64,000 nt of DNA from Phytoseiulus persimilis (GCA_037576195.1 CM075104.1:18554211-18618210), one strand, 5' to 3'; counted from the first letter of the stretch, positions 1 to 14,895 are shown. Numbers and translations are program-made. Notes: a model not told the origin generated them from the letters alone.

Positions 1-1463
1 GGCATTTCAAAGAATCGCACATACGAACGTCATTCCCCGTGCCTGGAAAGACTACTTCCAGATCAGGAACGGTTTTCGATGAAAATTCGGAGCTCGGGAA
101 CTTTCTGATGCAACGCAGAATTAGAGGGGAGCCGAGTGCTCAGCATTTCTGATGGAAACAAAAGATCTTTTCCGGATACGCGGGGAATCCATAGATCCAG
201 AGAGCGGGAGAGTCTTCTACTCCTGGTAGGCTCCGTCGACTGCGTGAACCGCAGTGCGATGTATCCGTTTCCCAGCCATGACTTTCAGTCCTCGATCTCC
301 CCAAGGAGGACCTGATGGGCCCCCTTTGGCTCAATAAACTCCATTGGCCTCTTATTAAGAAGAACCCGTTGTCAACAGCCACGCCAAACCGTTCGACTCG
401 GAAGTGTCAGTTGCGGATTCGATTAGGAAAAATCCGCTGTGGCGTCAGGGCTGGGGTAAACGAGGGAGACAGCTCTTGTCTCGTTACAGGGTATGTCGAG
501 AAGAACAACTGGGAAGCAAAGTCAAAAACTAGTGCTCACCCACTTTGTTTTTAACTTGACCGGTTGTCAAGATCGGCTGACAACCGAGACTGGAACGCTC
601 CGTCAGAGCCTCGAGGAAGAATCTGTCGGTCTGTTTTCCTTTTTAACAACCTATTTTTCCGGACGTTTCTCCCTGACTCGCGACCCTGCCAGGACAGGCT
701 GATGTCTGTGAGCGTGGCAAACTTGAAGTTGATGGCGACGAAGTTGACGTTGTCCTTCACGATTCAGCCAACTCCAAAAGAACCCTTCGCTCAGCCGAGG
801 GGACTCAGCTGAGTGACTTTGTTGGGGGGTTCGATCGACGTTCAGCTTTCAAAGTTTATTTTTTCGCATCCTGTTAGTGCTCTACGAGTTCTTCACGTGA
901 TTTCCTCTCGTCTTAAGGAATCCCGCGGAACGGATCGAGCTCACGACGCCGGAACGAACTGGGGGCGCAGCTTCCACAAACAGAGACGACAGAGATCAAG
1001 AGCCCACTTCTTCGATTTGAAATCGAAAGAAACATATTCGAGGGTGCCGACTGAATGGAGTCATCGGAATGACCGAATAGCTCTCTTTCAAGACCATGTG
1101 TTTGAACATCGATAATTCCGGGCGCAGGGGTTGTGGCGACGACTGGTTGACCTGGGATCTCTTCCAGCCCTCCTTGGAACCGCGGTCACGGGGCGCTGAC
1201 ATCTATTGCGCAGCTCCCGACTTTCGCGAACGTCTCGCGCTCATGGTGCCGGCCCTTGATCGTCGCTCACCATGTCCCAATCCCGTCATGACTCGAAAGG
1301 CCACAATGGATAATCCGAGCTGAAAAGCTCAATATTACAGGAGATCTAGTTGGAAGTTTTCCCTCCCAGTCTCGCAGTGAATCAGACCAAGTGAACCGTC
1401 ACAGGATTAGAGGGAGAGAAAGTTCCTGAGCGAATCCCATTGATGCGTCCTCCTCTCTTTCAG
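1..1463. other. Upstream intron of the tachykinin receptor
   Basis: No exon for TM1-TM4 of the receptor is found here on the + strand, and nothing on the - strand is recognisable. It ends in the pyrimidine-rich acceptor tcctctctttcag at 1451-1463, so I read it as the 3' part of an intron. Confidence 0.6.
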
Positions 1464-4400
1464 ATATAATTTGCTGATTCTCATCGTAACATACGTGATA
1501 CCCATGCAAGCCATGGCTTTCACGTATTTCAGAGTCGGCCGTGAGCTGTGGGGTTCACAGAGCATCGGCGAAGTCACCCGCAAGCAGACAGAGACTATAA
1601 ACTCGAAGCGAAAGGTGAGTCGGCGTCATGATCCTCCGTCAGGTCGTCGTTTTGCCTAGCGGGCAGTCGCGCACTGACTCAATCGGCGCACGTGCAGGAA
1701 TGGAAACTTCTGGAGTTTTCGTCGATGGTTCTCCGCTAAAGAAAACTGGACCATGTCGATGCGTGATTCAAATCCGTCGCCTTGAGTGGGGAAATAATCG
1801 ATTCGGTTCAATGTGAAAGCGCGGCTTTGTCGGACCCTGTGCTCAATCGTGCCCTGGGGCGCCTGCGGAACAGGACACTATTTCCGTCTCGGGGTCGGAC
1901 AAAGCTTTTGGGGAATGGTGACCCAGATCTGGAATGCGGATTCCTGACCTTTGCAGCTCACGTTCCAGCACCTAGTGAGCCATTACCAGGAGAAGCAGAG
2001 TCAAGAATGTTTCCGTGCCGCTTAGCCGTTAATCATCGACCTCCTTCTTGTATGAGATGAGTTGGGCCTGCTTCTGCTGCTCGGCTACCTATGGTCTTCG
2101 CTATTAACAGCAAATCCAGTGGGCTGTAGCAAGTCTACGACTTACGCAACCATGCCCGGGTCCCCGGGGCGTTGTCTCACCGGACAGCTGTCTTTGTACC
2201 CACTGATCCCGAACCGGTTTGAATTGTTTACAAGGCTCCATATAATTGCGGACACGACACGAATCGAATGAGTGCCAGAGAGCTGGTGAGGCGAATGTTC
2301 CAGCTCGACTGGAGCTCTGTCGGGGCGACGTTTTCTTTGTACAAGGGCTTGCGAAAGAGGTCACCTGCCAACTTCGCTCGACTTAAGGAGTCTGGGTCGA
2401 CTTCGGTTTTCCTCCCGATTGTGCTCGTAGGTCTCTTGCACCTCCTCATCAAAAATCCGAACCTCAGCAGATGACTAAGGATTCCGGCGATCGCAGATGT
2501 ATTCGTGCTGCTGTTGAGACGTGAAGTCTAGTTTCGCAACTCTGCTCCACTGGAAAATTACAGTTCCCCAGCTTTCAGCCGTTGAAAGTTTTGCTGTGAG
2601 CGTCGATGAGGATGATTCAGCCTCCAATAAATCAGTGTCAAGCTCCCTCGACGGGAGCTGAATTGCCGGGACCCGCATATTTCCATTGCAAGAGAAGTTA
2701 CAACCGTACACATCCGCAGGCTCGTGTCACTCTTGCCCCAGAATAGAACAAAGCCGACTTTTTATGAACGCGAGCGAACCCCTCCTACAATCGATACTGG
2801 ACAGTAGTCGGAGAGCGATCGAGCTTTGTTCTCTGTGATCGAGCCTCACTGGAAAGAAGACCGTTGCTTCGCATCTGGAACAAAACACGGTCGAGACAGC
2901 GCCGAAGCGCTCGATTACGAAGAGTACAATCAGATTGTTCGATTGTAAGGGTTCACCCTCCTGCGTTCTCGCTACGCGAAACGTCGAACAAGTTCCGGGA
3001 GCTTCCGCGGATGTTCCACAGCGTGGGCAAGGCTTCGGCCTAGTGTTCGATGCTGAGTAAGTTAGAAAAGAGGGAAGTGCGCAAAATTGGAAAGCTGGGA
3101 AACTCTTGCGCGGTTTCACTTCATTTCGTGCTCGGCAAACAGTCGTCGCCAGCGACGTAGACGATTGTTTTGAGCCTTGGGGTATTTGAAGATTAAAATT
3201 CCTCCGCGCACGATGGCACCCGGGAAGCGGCAGACAGACGACAGGCGGAGGACGACGGGCGTTGTCGGGAAGCCACGAGTAAGAGTCGAAGGAAATTCTC
3301 GAGATCGACCCGATCCGGCGTCGCGTGCAGCCTTGGTCATTATCTCTCTTTCTTCGTCTCTTTCAGATTGTCAAGATGATGATTGTGGTCGTGGCGATCT
3401 TCGGTGTGTGCTGGCTGCCGTATCATTTGTACTTTCTCATCGTTCATCACTTCCCCGATATTATGGACTCCGCTTACGTTCAACACATCTACCTGGCGAT
3501 TTACTTCCTCGCAATGTCGAACTCCATGTACAATCCCATCATCTACTGTTGGATGAACAGCCGGTGAGTCGAGTGGGCTCCGAGTCGAGTGGCGATGATG
3601 AATTTCAGAATGACGAGCTGGAAAAGTCTCCATCACAATAGGCTCTGGCCAGCTCTGGCTTGGCGACCAATGTCATTTTGAGGACAGAAGCACGGCTAGT
3701 TAGTTTTCGTCCGGAATAAGAACCGAGATTCTGAGCGGCGGATTTAATATGGTGCATGCTACTTTTTCCTTGCGAACGCACCGACGAACGCGTCAGCTAT
3801 CACTTCATCTCGTGCTCAAGTGACCCTCTGAGATGAGGATTCAAGCTCTTACGCCGTAATGAGGTCACTCATTGCACTATAGTTCCCCGTTCCAACGCTC
3901 GTTGTTTTTTAATCCTGAATTCGCGGCAGAAAGTTCCAACCGGAAAGAGACTAATGGTACAACTCAACATCAAAGAGGGGACTTTTGAATGCATCTCCAA
4001 CGTTCAAAGTGGAGCTTCCGAACGGTTGAACTCGACGGTTTCGAACGGGTCTCTTGCATAAATTGTGCTTCCAAACGACTCCTTCGGACAAGTGTGGACT
4101 CTGAGCAGACGGTTCCAAACGCTTCTCCCCGCTGCTTCCTTTGTAGTGTAATTCTTGAGCGACAGCGGAATCAAACACCCAAGCTCCGGAAACACGTATT
4201 CTTCTCGTACCTTTTGACCACCTTCGACTCTCGTCGGGGGAAAATACGGGAGCAGACCCGCGACTGCCTGATGAATCGATGACCCGTGAGGGCTCCGGAT
4301 CTTACTGTCGATCCCTCAACGCTTCCGAAGAACCTCGTTCGTTCCGTGTGCATCCGACGGGAGTTCGTCGTCAGGAATCATCGAGGAGCTCGCAGAAGTA

Positions 4401-6569
4401 CGACTCGTCGTTTCTCTACGGAGCGAACCCTCAGAGTAAATGCTTTCGCTGTGGAAAAGCTCAGCGATGCTTCCGAGTTCAGGACACCGGTTGTGGATAT
4501 TGCAGTTGTCGCACGCGATCAGACTCCATGTCTACATAAAAGTGTTCTGCGGTGCACTGTGTCGGGGAACTATGCCCGTTTCTGAGCGGAGGACTTTTCG
4601 CCACTGACTGCGAGTCACTTCGAATTAGTCATCGCTATCTGGCGTGACCTGCAGTGGCGTGAGAAACTTCTCGGTGTCACGTACCGAGCAGTCCCTCAGC
4701 TCGTCTCGGGTTCGAAGCTAAGGCCAGTCGACGACGAATTGCCGAGGGGTCGCTGATATGTCCGAATCAATCCGGATAGTTTCATTCCAATAGGCTCAAC
4801 TCTGCGTCGATCGCAATTATTTTCATCCGTTGCGTGCGCATTGCGACAGTCGTCGACCTAATGACCCCATCAGCGTGCCGAAGCATCCGTTGTATACGGT
4901 GATAGCGCTGCGTGTGATGATTGCCACTAACTTTATCCTGACAGGCTCGGGACGTCGCTTGACTTTGACCCCGAAACATCATCCGTCCTCAACGGGAGCA
5001 CGGCCTTTATCAGAGACAGCTCGCCCCGATGACCCGGAGATCGAGCCGTTTTACCGCGAACTACGGAGACACGCCCCACAGCATCGTCCTGACGAAGGAT
5101 TAACGCATACACTGCCGAATGAGCGCAGAAACTGCTCATTTTTGCTTTGGAAAACTTTCAGCGTCATCTAAGTCCGATTTCCACCGGGCGAGCTGGCGGG
5201 TAATGAGCCAACGAGACTGGTGGACAGATGTTGTCGAGTGGAATCGCTTAGAGCTCCCAGGTCAGCCTGTGCATCAGCCGATCATGCCCGGCGCTATCAG
5301 GCGACGCTGAACGACTTCTCTACGCAGAGATCAATTTCAAAGTTTCTACTGCTATTGCCGGCATCTGTTTGCGGTGTTACAATACCCCAGCTGCATGCAG
5401 CAGGAGTGCCATCGTTCGCCAAACTCATATTTCGAGAAATCCTTCAGAGGTAACAGGATGATCCTCGAGTTGGATGGCGGAAACTTTTTGGCCAAACATA
5501 CATTCAAAATCACCTTGTAGGGCACGTGAGGTCGGAGTTTTGAGGGAGGGGGAGTCAGGCAGGGACTGCACTTGTTCGTCCGCTTCTCTTCGTTAGCTGA
5601 TGAGAAATGCAAGAATAATATTCCGGAGTCATTCATTAGGCCATTCCTTTGGAGAGCAGTGACGAAATCTTCGTCCGGTTTTGTCTGCAGGTCTCAGAGA
5701 TTTCCATCCCTCCCGCAATACGGAGTGGGCTTAGCTTACTCACACGCAGGACCGAGGAACGGGATTTTCTCAGTTGGTTTTCGTGGCGACGTGAATACAA
5801 GGAATTTTCCGCATCGTTTCCTCTCGCGTCTGGAATTCGGTCGGTGTGCAGCGATTCCGAAGATCTCGTTCGGAATTCTCATGCTCGACGAGCTGATGGA
5901 GAGTTTTCGGATGCTGTTGTGGGATCACGGTTCCCGGGCGCTCGGGTAACGTGGACGAATGCAGTGGCTCTACTCCTTCACCGAAAAGCTCATTTAACCC
6001 CTCCAACGACCCGTTCGGAGGAGTGAGCGTGATATTTCATAAACTCGTGGGGCTTCCTTTGGAATATTTTCCAAGTTTTTGACGCCTCATGGATCAACAG
6101 AGTGATATCATGGATCGTTCGCTACCTCGAAACCTCTCCGCTCCCCACGAGCTGAGTGACGCGATCCGCGGGGAGAAACTGCGTAGATTAGATACACCTC
6201 GGACGGGCCGCCGGTTGCTGGAGATTCCTCGGCTGCGTATAGGAACTATTCCCCAACTCAGGCAATTTTCTTTCGGATTCCAGGTTCCGCGAAGGCTTCA
6301 AGGCGGTTTTCTGCTGCTACGCGCTGACGGGGAAACAGTTGGGCGCGTTCGCCAAGAACAACCAGAAGTTCACGCGGTACTCGTGCGCATCCGAGCCCTA
6401 TTCCACGACGCGCGTCACCCTGAACCATTTGAACACCGTAAACATGGACACGCTTCATCACGTTCAGAGCGATCCCGAATGCCATGTTCGTCGGCCCCAG
6501 AATAAGCTCAGCTTGCTCCAGCGAACTCACCTGCCTTCGTCTGAAGCTAACGGACACACCGAAGTGTGA
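1464..6569 (+). CDS. TkR (TkR99D-like): Tachykinin-like peptide receptor, 3' three coding exons (partial)
   Basis: Seven-transmembrane, G-protein-coupled receptor of the plasma membrane for tachykinin-related neuropeptides. Three coding exons are visible: 1464-1614 (TM5 and third intracellular loop, containing YVIPMQAMAFTYFRVGRELW), 3367-3563 (TM6 with FGVCWLPYH, then TM7 with NPIIYCWMN) and 6284-6569 (cytoplasmic tail, stop TGA 6567-6569). Phases agree: the first exon ends on a whole AAG before gtgagt, and the Arg codon of NSR is split 2+1 between the last two exons. The tail has a Cys pair (VFCCYA) that could be palmitoylated and the TRYSC motif I know from insect tachykinin receptors. About 210 residues are visible. 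TM1-TM4 must lie upstream of position 1, as no matching exon occurs in 1-1463. The family call is firm; the exact orthologue is inferred. Confidence 0.9.
3564..6283 (+). other. Intron between TM7 exon and C-tail exon of the tachykinin receptor
   Basis: A 2.7-kb intron with donor gtgagt at 3564 and acceptor ttccag ending 6283. Between about 3885 and 4160 it holds a loose cluster of short degenerate repeats around TTCCAAACG/TTCCAACGG. No other gene is seen in it. Confidence 0.6.
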
Positions 6570-7060
6570 TTGGAATCTCAGAGCCAGGAATAATTTGGAA
6601 TGCATTTGATCCAGGCAGGGGTCTCAGGAGTGAGGACACTGAGGATACACATCATTTTCTGCGCGCTCTTTCCCGAGCGGAGTTTCTTCTCGTGCGTTTG
6701 ATTGGGAACTTTTCTATTCCATTGGTCGACAGTCCCCGAGTGCACGGACGTCGAGTGCTCGGTTGAGGTGGTGAGTGAGTAATGGATCGAATCTCGACTA
6801 TCGACTCGCACTCGATGATTGGAGATGAACTTTCGCGCTGGCTCCATTTATAACCTCGCCAAACTTGCGACAGGGTCAGGCCGTATAAGCCGGCGTCTGA
6901 CAGCTGGAAACTTTCCGTGATGAACTCGACGTTGCGGTAGCTCTGATAAAAGAAACCGGCTGGCAGAAGCAGCAGCTCCGGCTGCAACTTGCGAACGCTG
7001 CATGCGTTCAAAGGGTTTGCTGAAGACATATTCTGGCTTGGTGACTCTGGGATGCGGGCG

Positions 7061-7073
7061 TTTTTTTTTTTTT
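7061..7073. repeat. Poly-T tract (13 nt)
   Basis: A run of 13 T at 7061-7073. It could be the A-tail of a retrocopy on the - strand, but no target duplication or coding remnant was seen next to it. Confidence 0.6.
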
Positions 7074-10000
7074 GTACAGTAATCATCTTGCAGCAGGCGG
7101 AAGGTGTTCTTGTAAAAATAATCTCATATCATGACTTCATCACCTGTGGAAGAGGGAAGGACCATACCGAACAGGCATGTCGGAGCCTATCAAGGTTCAA
7201 TTCGTATCGCTCACATTCCACGTATCGTACGATGGAACGATCGTTCCCGTATTTGCTCTGGCTTCGTTGTCTGAGCTTCGGGAGCACCGCCTCCCCAGCA
7301 TCGAACGAACTCTGAGCGAATTCGTTTGGAGGAGACTGTTGGGGATGAAGGTTCATTGCGAAGGTTTTCTTTCCTTCTCACCTGAGCACGACAAAGATCT
7401 CGCGCTTGGAGTATTCTTCGCTCTCCGGAGAGAGTTTCCGTACCGCTTCGAGCAGACGTTGATTGTAAACTGAGCTTCTTGGGAGGCAGCTCCCGAGACA
7501 AGTGCGGAACAAGTGCGGAAGAGAGTCCAATGTCGCTTTGTGAATAATAGTGAGGTATTTTGCGGTTATGAGAGAGCAGCGGAAGTGTACATCAGCTTGT
7601 TGCTGATGTGAAATCATGCGCAGACATAAAGAAGTTTTTGACAATAAAGCAGATCTATATAATTTTTGTTTTGAACTCATCACTTGTCGTATCCACATCT
7701 TCGTTATGGAGGAAGGTGAGATGGCGGATAGCGGGTCGTCAGGCGTAACGTGTACGTTATTTGTCGCGAAAACATCCAGACACGCAGACATCGATTGACT
7801 GGAATAAGAACATGTGTCTCGGATGGAAGTACAGCGTTTGCCCGAACGATAACGATCCGTTTAATTGAAGCAATCCAGGTACAGGGACTTTCGTCGGAGT
7901 CCTCCAATGCTCGAAACTGAACAGGTGATGAGGGGGAGGGCCGATAAATTGGCTGACTTTCCACGAGCTTCAGCTTTTGAGCTTCGTCGTGCCACTTGGA
8001 GAATTCTTGCCCATTCAGGTCGTGCTTTACATGGTCAGTGAGCCGGCAAACACGCCTGATGTCTTCGGAGAATCCTGAAAAATGTCATTGTTCTATATCC
8101 GAATACTTTGAGACCAAACTTCCGTTGCGAAGAGAACATATGGTCCTCGTATCCCCGGGCTCCTGGAGGCCCGACGATCTAAATCGGCGGCTCTGGCAGC
8201 TGCACGCGAATGGGATTCCTCTCTGCCCAGGTTGCCAACGAGTTGAGCACGTGGAAAGAGATAAGGGAACTGATTGACCCCAGTTGAGGCTGTGTCCGCT
8301 TGAAGAACCTGTCGTGGGGTTGGAATACCATGCGAGAAGCTTTCCGGATGCACCCGCATCTGCTGCACGGAAACATTTTATCGGACCTGCTAGAGCTCGA
8401 AAGACTGACTTGGCAGCAACAGATTCCGAAACAAGGATGAATCCATAATCAGCTGGATCGTAGCTCCACAAGCTTTCTGTCAACATGATTCTCAACCCGT
8501 AGGTGGCGAGTCTGCAATCGATCATGGATGGCACGGCGTCTCGGATCTGCAAACGAGCTGCATCAATTTCCGATCTGTTTCTTCTCTCTGAAGTGGGAAG
8601 GGAACCCACAAGGCTTCGCGGAGGAAATAACCGGTTCTTTCAACCATTCCTCGCATCGATGACCAGCTCGGTTGTGAGATGCATCCCGCAGGGTTTTTCG
8701 TCGCCCCGAAAACTACCCGCTGCTGTACCAACGAGCATGCTCGTGGTGAATCTCCTCGTTAGCGGAGACTTATGAATTTCACCGAAGCGGCCTCGATGTG
8801 TCAGAATATAACAAAACTGTAGCACGAGCCAAAGGGTCTCATCGCGTTCTCGAGTGAACATTCAGCAAGCTACAAACACACAAGGTCGGCCTACTCAAAT
8901 TCCTCGTCGGCCCATGTCGTTTAGTCTGATGGACGTCTTCAGACAGACATTCCTCGCCCAAGGCAGGTCCGGTTTCTTCGAGGGGAAATTTCCGCTGAAA
9001 TCGCATGAGATTGGAGCTTCAGGAGAGGATCAGCTCCTTGAAGGATTGCCAGAGACGCATTGCCTCGAAGCATCCGACGGCTTCAAATTCTGATTTCCGT
9101 CCACCGCAAAATTACTCGATTACTCTTCAGCAGGGATGGGTCCAGAGTCGATTGCTGATAGTCTCCATTCTATCGTCAGATCCTTTCTTGCGTACGGTGA
9201 CCGATCAGTCAGTCTCCTGAAGAGCCAATCAGTCAGTTAGTCATTCGCGCGTTGCATGCAAGACCGTTTGGTGTCCTTTTCCACCGAGTTGTCAAGAGTG
9301 AATGCTGACCCTTGCATTCCTGGCGTGGTTCGTTCGTCGATGCGTTCCTTTCATCCGCTTGAGCCCCTCGCAGTGCCCCGGCTCGGCGATTCGTCCGCCA
9401 AACTCGGGGGAGTTTTTCGGAATTTTCATGCCTGGAATGTCGACTGTCTCATCCGAAGCGTACCCCAGGCGAGTCTCTTGCGGTTCCACGGAATTCGAGA
9501 GGATCTGATTCCCTATTCAACCTGCTTCGATTAGGCGTAGAATCCTTAAGTGGTTTGTGGACAGCCGGAACCACTAGGCCCTGACCTCGCTCAAAACCGT
9601 CGAGAGACGGGCAACGGTTCCAACGACGTTTCGAAAGAAACCCACACTGAGATCGGCGTCCTCGATAACGAACAGTCCAAATCCGGAAGTTGGACCAGAC
9701 TAATCCTCATGCGATGCGGCGGTCGCAATCGATCGCGGACTCCCGTGCTGCGGGTCGTTGGTAGGGTGTGTGTTGCCTTGGAAGTAATCGCTCATAAATT
9801 ACTCCTGTTGATCGAGAGGTTTGTGATACACTTTCCACCAACAGGAAGCCTAAAGCATCAGCGTTCACCCATATTTCTGACGCGCTCGTTTCGGACGGCC
9901 GATCGAATTTCGGAGAGGAGTAGCCATCATTCGAGAGATGACCGATAGATTTGAAAGCTGGTTCCGACGTACAGCGAGCGCCGATTCCGAGGCTTCGATA

Positions 10001-13000
10001 AGCGAGTCCGGGTTTCGATGCGGCTGCTGCGTCACCTAGATGAATGGACCGGCAAAGCGCTGCCACTCAAGCGGTCGATTGGGAATTTCGAGCACAGAGT
10101 GCGTCTAGCCATGTTGTCGCTGTTTCCTTTGTTGACATAAATGGGGGCCATGAGTGAAACTGCCCGCGTCGCGGCCGTGTTCATGAAAGGTCCTCGAAGC
10201 TCGTCAGCTGTTTCGTAGAGACTCGTTTCCGACATGCATTAGTTCCCTCTGTGTGAACATCTTCACGTGCTCTCGTTTCAACAAGCTCTGTCCCCAACAT
10301 GCTGTCGGCCCAACCACGAAGGGTGGCCGACTCGCTCCCTTACCATTCCACTCGGTTGGGAGCTACTCGGTCGACCATTTCAGAGCCGAACTTTCCTTTA
10401 TCCCATCGTGTACGCATCGGTGTATTGACCATATTTCTCTGTGAGCGGCTTGCGCTCGAACGTTTCGCTTCTCGCCGACCTGGGAAGGCAGGATTTTCAA
10501 AGCTTTAAGCTAATCTGATCGTTGCAGCGTCAAACTGTGACCCCTGCTTCCAAGGAAGAGATTCAGTCCGGTTTCTGTTAAACCCCGTGCGTCGAGGAAA
10601 GTGAACCACTCTTGCGCCGGTGCCGTTCTGAATGCAGAGTCTCGTCGGCTGAATTGAAGGTAGCTTTCATTGAGAACTCAGAGCCAAGTTGACGACAACA
10701 GAGGTGTGCGCAGAACAAAGAGAAAAACCTTTCCGCTCAGAGCGCTTCCAATTTTTGTGGGGTTGTTTTGGAACGAATGGCAAGAGGAAAAGCATAAAAT
10801 GAATGTCCCCACAAGAAGCGAAACGTACTTTCCTCGCTGTCGGCAGAAAGTGAAACTCTTTCCGAATCAGTTTGATCGCCCTCACAATCACTGGTGCTGG
10901 AGTATAACCGACGTGCGCTGTTCGAGAGAAAAAGCCGCGAACGTTAAAAATCAACAGCAGCCAGCTGCTGACAACCGCCATGACGAGACTCCGGTGAGAC
11001 GGCCGCCTATAAATAACTCCGTCGTGCTTTCGCAAAGATAGAAAATGGCGCGTTCGACAATGGGAATCTCGAAATGCTCGAACGACTCGAAACTTAGACG
11101 GCGAAGATAGCGTCGATCGGAAAATCAGATATAGACTGCGGAGACTGTTTTCAAAGAACGTTGCTTCCATTCCTTGCGAAGTTTCGATAACCTGAGCTCT
11201 CGTGATCCCTTCTACGTGACCTTCCTGCGCTTCTTCTCGTAATTAAATCTGAAACCCTCTGCGGATGTTTCGTTGAATCCTCATCTGATCCCATGAAGTT
11301 CCGTGTCACGCCGTCGACATTCGGGCCAATGCCATCGACCCGTGGATGACCTTCTAACGACGTCAGCAATGAGTCTCGTAAAGCTCTGACAAAAGACAAG
11401 ACTCGTCCCAAGTCTCGTACCCCTATCTTGTTTTATCGCCGAGGTTCGATGATCATTTGAGAAAATGATATTGTCAACGAGGGTTTCGAAGTGACTCTGC
11501 TGTTTTGAAGCTGGTACATTGTCGCGTGGTGGACCCTTAACGGCTCGCGTGACTGGGAACAGCACCGAGAGGGAGCTATAACATGAGCCGCCTGGTTCCG
11601 CTTTCATTGAAGCGACACTGGCGGCACAGTGATCGATGATGATTTTCGTCTCAAGCTTTGGAAATATAATATGAGCGGCTCTGGGCCATGAATCGGGGGA
11701 CGGCGATGCCGGGGTCATAACTTATTATTCGGTTGCCAGCTTCGAACATGCTCGGGTGCATGGCGTTGAGCCTCGTGAGCCTTGCTGGACAACTCACTCA
11801 TCAATAATGGATGGATGGAAGTCTCTCGATCGTGAGGTTGGCGACGCCGAGGTCTCACGCATCGTCTCAAATTTCGACATTGTGTTACTTGAGCTTTTGC
11901 GAGGGGTCCTTGGGCGGCGTCACGCGCTTTATGCGGGCGGATCCGCTAGATTCCCTCCGAGAAATCAGCGGAGTCCAGTCGAAGAAACGCCCGGGAAATG
12001 CTCCCCTCGAAGAAGATGGAACGGATATCACCCCGTCGTTCACTGAAGTCTGGCGGGTTTACACCGAGGTTCTTCAGGAAACCAATTTTCCCGATTCCAC
12101 CGCGTTCGTTGTGGCAAGCTCTCGCACTGTCTCGGGGCCTCCGTCTCGCAGTTTCTACAATCGAGCTGGATTAGGAAGGCTCCCCGATACCCGGTGAACT
12201 CATCTCTGCTCCCCTAAACCTCACCTCGCCCCTCAGCTTGGTGAGACGCTGTGAAGTCTGAGCCGCCGTGGGTCGAAAAGTGGAGTGAGCCTGTGCTCTC
12301 GAGACAGGTACCGTGTCTGCGCACCTCGGAGCATCGACTTTGCCTCCCTCCACGCATCCATCGAACCGAGAACCATTTAGCTGGTGTCCACGGCGCACGA
12401 AGAGCTTGCGAACGCCTGGAGGAATCATTGTGGCCATACGAAATCTCTCTCGTGACCTACAGGAGTCGCTACACATAAGGTGCTCCTGGATTTACCGTAA
12501 CGGTTCTGTAACGTTCATGAGCAAGGTTCTTCGTTTCGTGCCGCGTTCCGGATTTGATAAATGAGAAGAAATTCCCCGTTCTGTTGTGCGAGCGACAACG
12601 TTTCCCGTGCTCAATTCGGAATCCCCGGTTCTGCTTCTATGATTGATGTCAGCGAATCCCCTAGCTGCCCAAATAGCGGGACCGAATTAGATTCGCGAGC
12701 GACCAAGCGTGGGAGCTTACGAAAAGAATTGCTAAGCATCGGAGACAATGAGCAGAGTTATTCAGCTTAGCGACGTGAAACTTACCCACGCTGAAACCTT
12801 TTTCTTTTTCTCTTTTCACTGAGCCGGTGCGCAGCGTCGTCACTGTATGCAGCGTCCGAAAGTTCGACTGAATTCGCTTAGGGATAGCTGAACATCGACC
12901 TTAGCTGAGTTCAGCAACAATGACCCCACGTTCGTTCGACGTCGTTCGCAGACCTCTGGAAAAGCTGGAAGGAGAGATTTCGGCGTTCCAAACCCGGAAA

Positions 13001-14159
13001 CGTTGAAAGAGGCTTCAGGCAGATTTTTGAGTTCCGCTCCCCCCCCCAGTTGCCTTGGGGCCAGGAAACCATCTTCGCGCACTTTGCGAGAATCAGTGGG
13101 ACAGAATGGGAGCGAGGAACTAGAGTGGACAGGTCCGAGGAGAAAAACTGAGTGAATTCCTGGTTTGCCTGGCCACACTCGCTTCTGGCTGTAGTTTTCT
13201 TGTTTCCCACCTGACCCGGGAGACGGGAAGAGGGAGCAGCAGCAGTCCTGCTCTGCTTGTCAATCGGGGTTCAGGCTGGATTGGGTGCTTCAAAGAAGAT
13301 GCTGAGTGACAAGAACCGTGAGATGAAAGCCAGACAGCACAACTGGTCGTTGGGATTCCCTAGGGAGGCCGTTTCTGGCGTCGTTTTGACTGTCTCTGTC
13401 GTTATTGCTGCCGCAAGACGAAGCTTGCCAATTTCGTCTTTGATGTGTTCTTTGTATCCGACAGACTTTCCGCTCAATAAACCCAAACAGCGGAAGGCCG
13501 TACGATCTAGGAAACAGCTCATCTTTTGATAAATGTATCATTGCATCGAGCTCTTGCCGGCAGAGTGATTCAAGGCTGATCGCACATCTCCCCCGCTTGA
13601 GGGACGAGTTACACAAGACGAATATCTTAACCTTTGAATGCGTCCGAGTGCGGACGAGGAAACCCATGCTCGCGAACGTGACTCTACAGGTTCAACATTG
13701 GGAACGATACGGCAGACTCCGTCGGGGGAACTTCATGATTGAGCTTGGGGCGTGCACAGAGGTGGGTGGGGGCCTCTCCCTCTATCGGATCTCAGACATG
13801 GCTCTGACCGTACCGTTCGATTCTCAAGTTGCATCAGAGACAATGGCTGAGTGCTAGTTCAAGCCATGCTTGTTGCTCTACGCCAGGTTGAGGAGCTTTG
13901 CTGCGGCTTGATAACATGGTTAAATGTGCTGCCAATCACAAGTCGTCAGATGAACTTGAGATTGGATGCAATCTGTCCCAGTTGCGGGAGTCACGATGAG
14001 ACGCTGGAACTTGTAATCTCCGAGAGGAACGGCGTCTGCTAAACCGAGTGAGAACTTTCATGTTATTTCGGGCTCCACGAATCACTGAACCAAAGCAAGA
14101 GAGTCAGAAAGAATCATTTGGGGCCGCGACAAAAACTTATCTACTGAGCTTCTCCCGCG

Positions 14160-14252
14160 TTTATATGGGACACTGAATATAGATGTACATAGGAAAGCAT
14201 ATAGGGGCATGGTATTCTGGATCAATAAATTACCATTACCATCACCATTAAC
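14160..14252 (+). mobile_element. Possible 3' end of a retroposon
   Basis: An AATAAA signal at 14224-14229 is followed at once by a short array of 6-nt ACCATT-like units (14230-14252). Poly(A)-signal sequence ending in a simple repeat is typical of non-LTR retroposon or SINE 3' ends. No coding remnant was identified upstream, so the family and left boundary are unknown. Confidence 0.25.
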
Positions 14253-14895
14253 CCCGGCGCTCCCCGGAAGATTATGGGAAAACGGAGGCCATTCTTGGAG
14301 AGCGACTGCGTGTGGCTGGCTCGTGCGTCAGCGCTGGAGGTCGGGTCTTTCGCTTGTACTCTTATCTCTGGTCGGAATCGTGCATCGAGCACCTATTACG
14401 GAGAGATAGAAGAAGCGAGTCCTAAGATCCAGTTTCCCTGCATGTCTTCAACAATGCCGAGTCGTCATTCATTCCCGACGAATAGCCTATTCCGATATCT
14501 GAAGCGAGCGATCGATCATGTCTGAGTTCGGCTGAATCGAAGGTATACCAGTCCGTGTAATAGACACGAACGCTGAACCTGAGACAATGTCTCGGGCATC
14601 TCAGATCGAATCGACTCTACAATCCCAACCCATAGGAGCAGACATTGGAGTCTTGCGACAATCATGAGGTTACCCAGGCTTCCATCGGCGGATTCCTGGT
14701 TGGGTTTCACTCGTTAGAGGCATGACTTCGGTTTGAATCGATTCCCCCCACTTGTTGCATGTTTCCCGAAATGAGCGCAATGGAGGCGATTGGAGGGAAA
14801 AGCAAGCAGATTGCATGCCTCTGGACTTGGTCAAATCGAGCCTAGATGACCAGTTGCGTAGCGAGCCTTCATGATGCACGGGGCGGATAACCCCG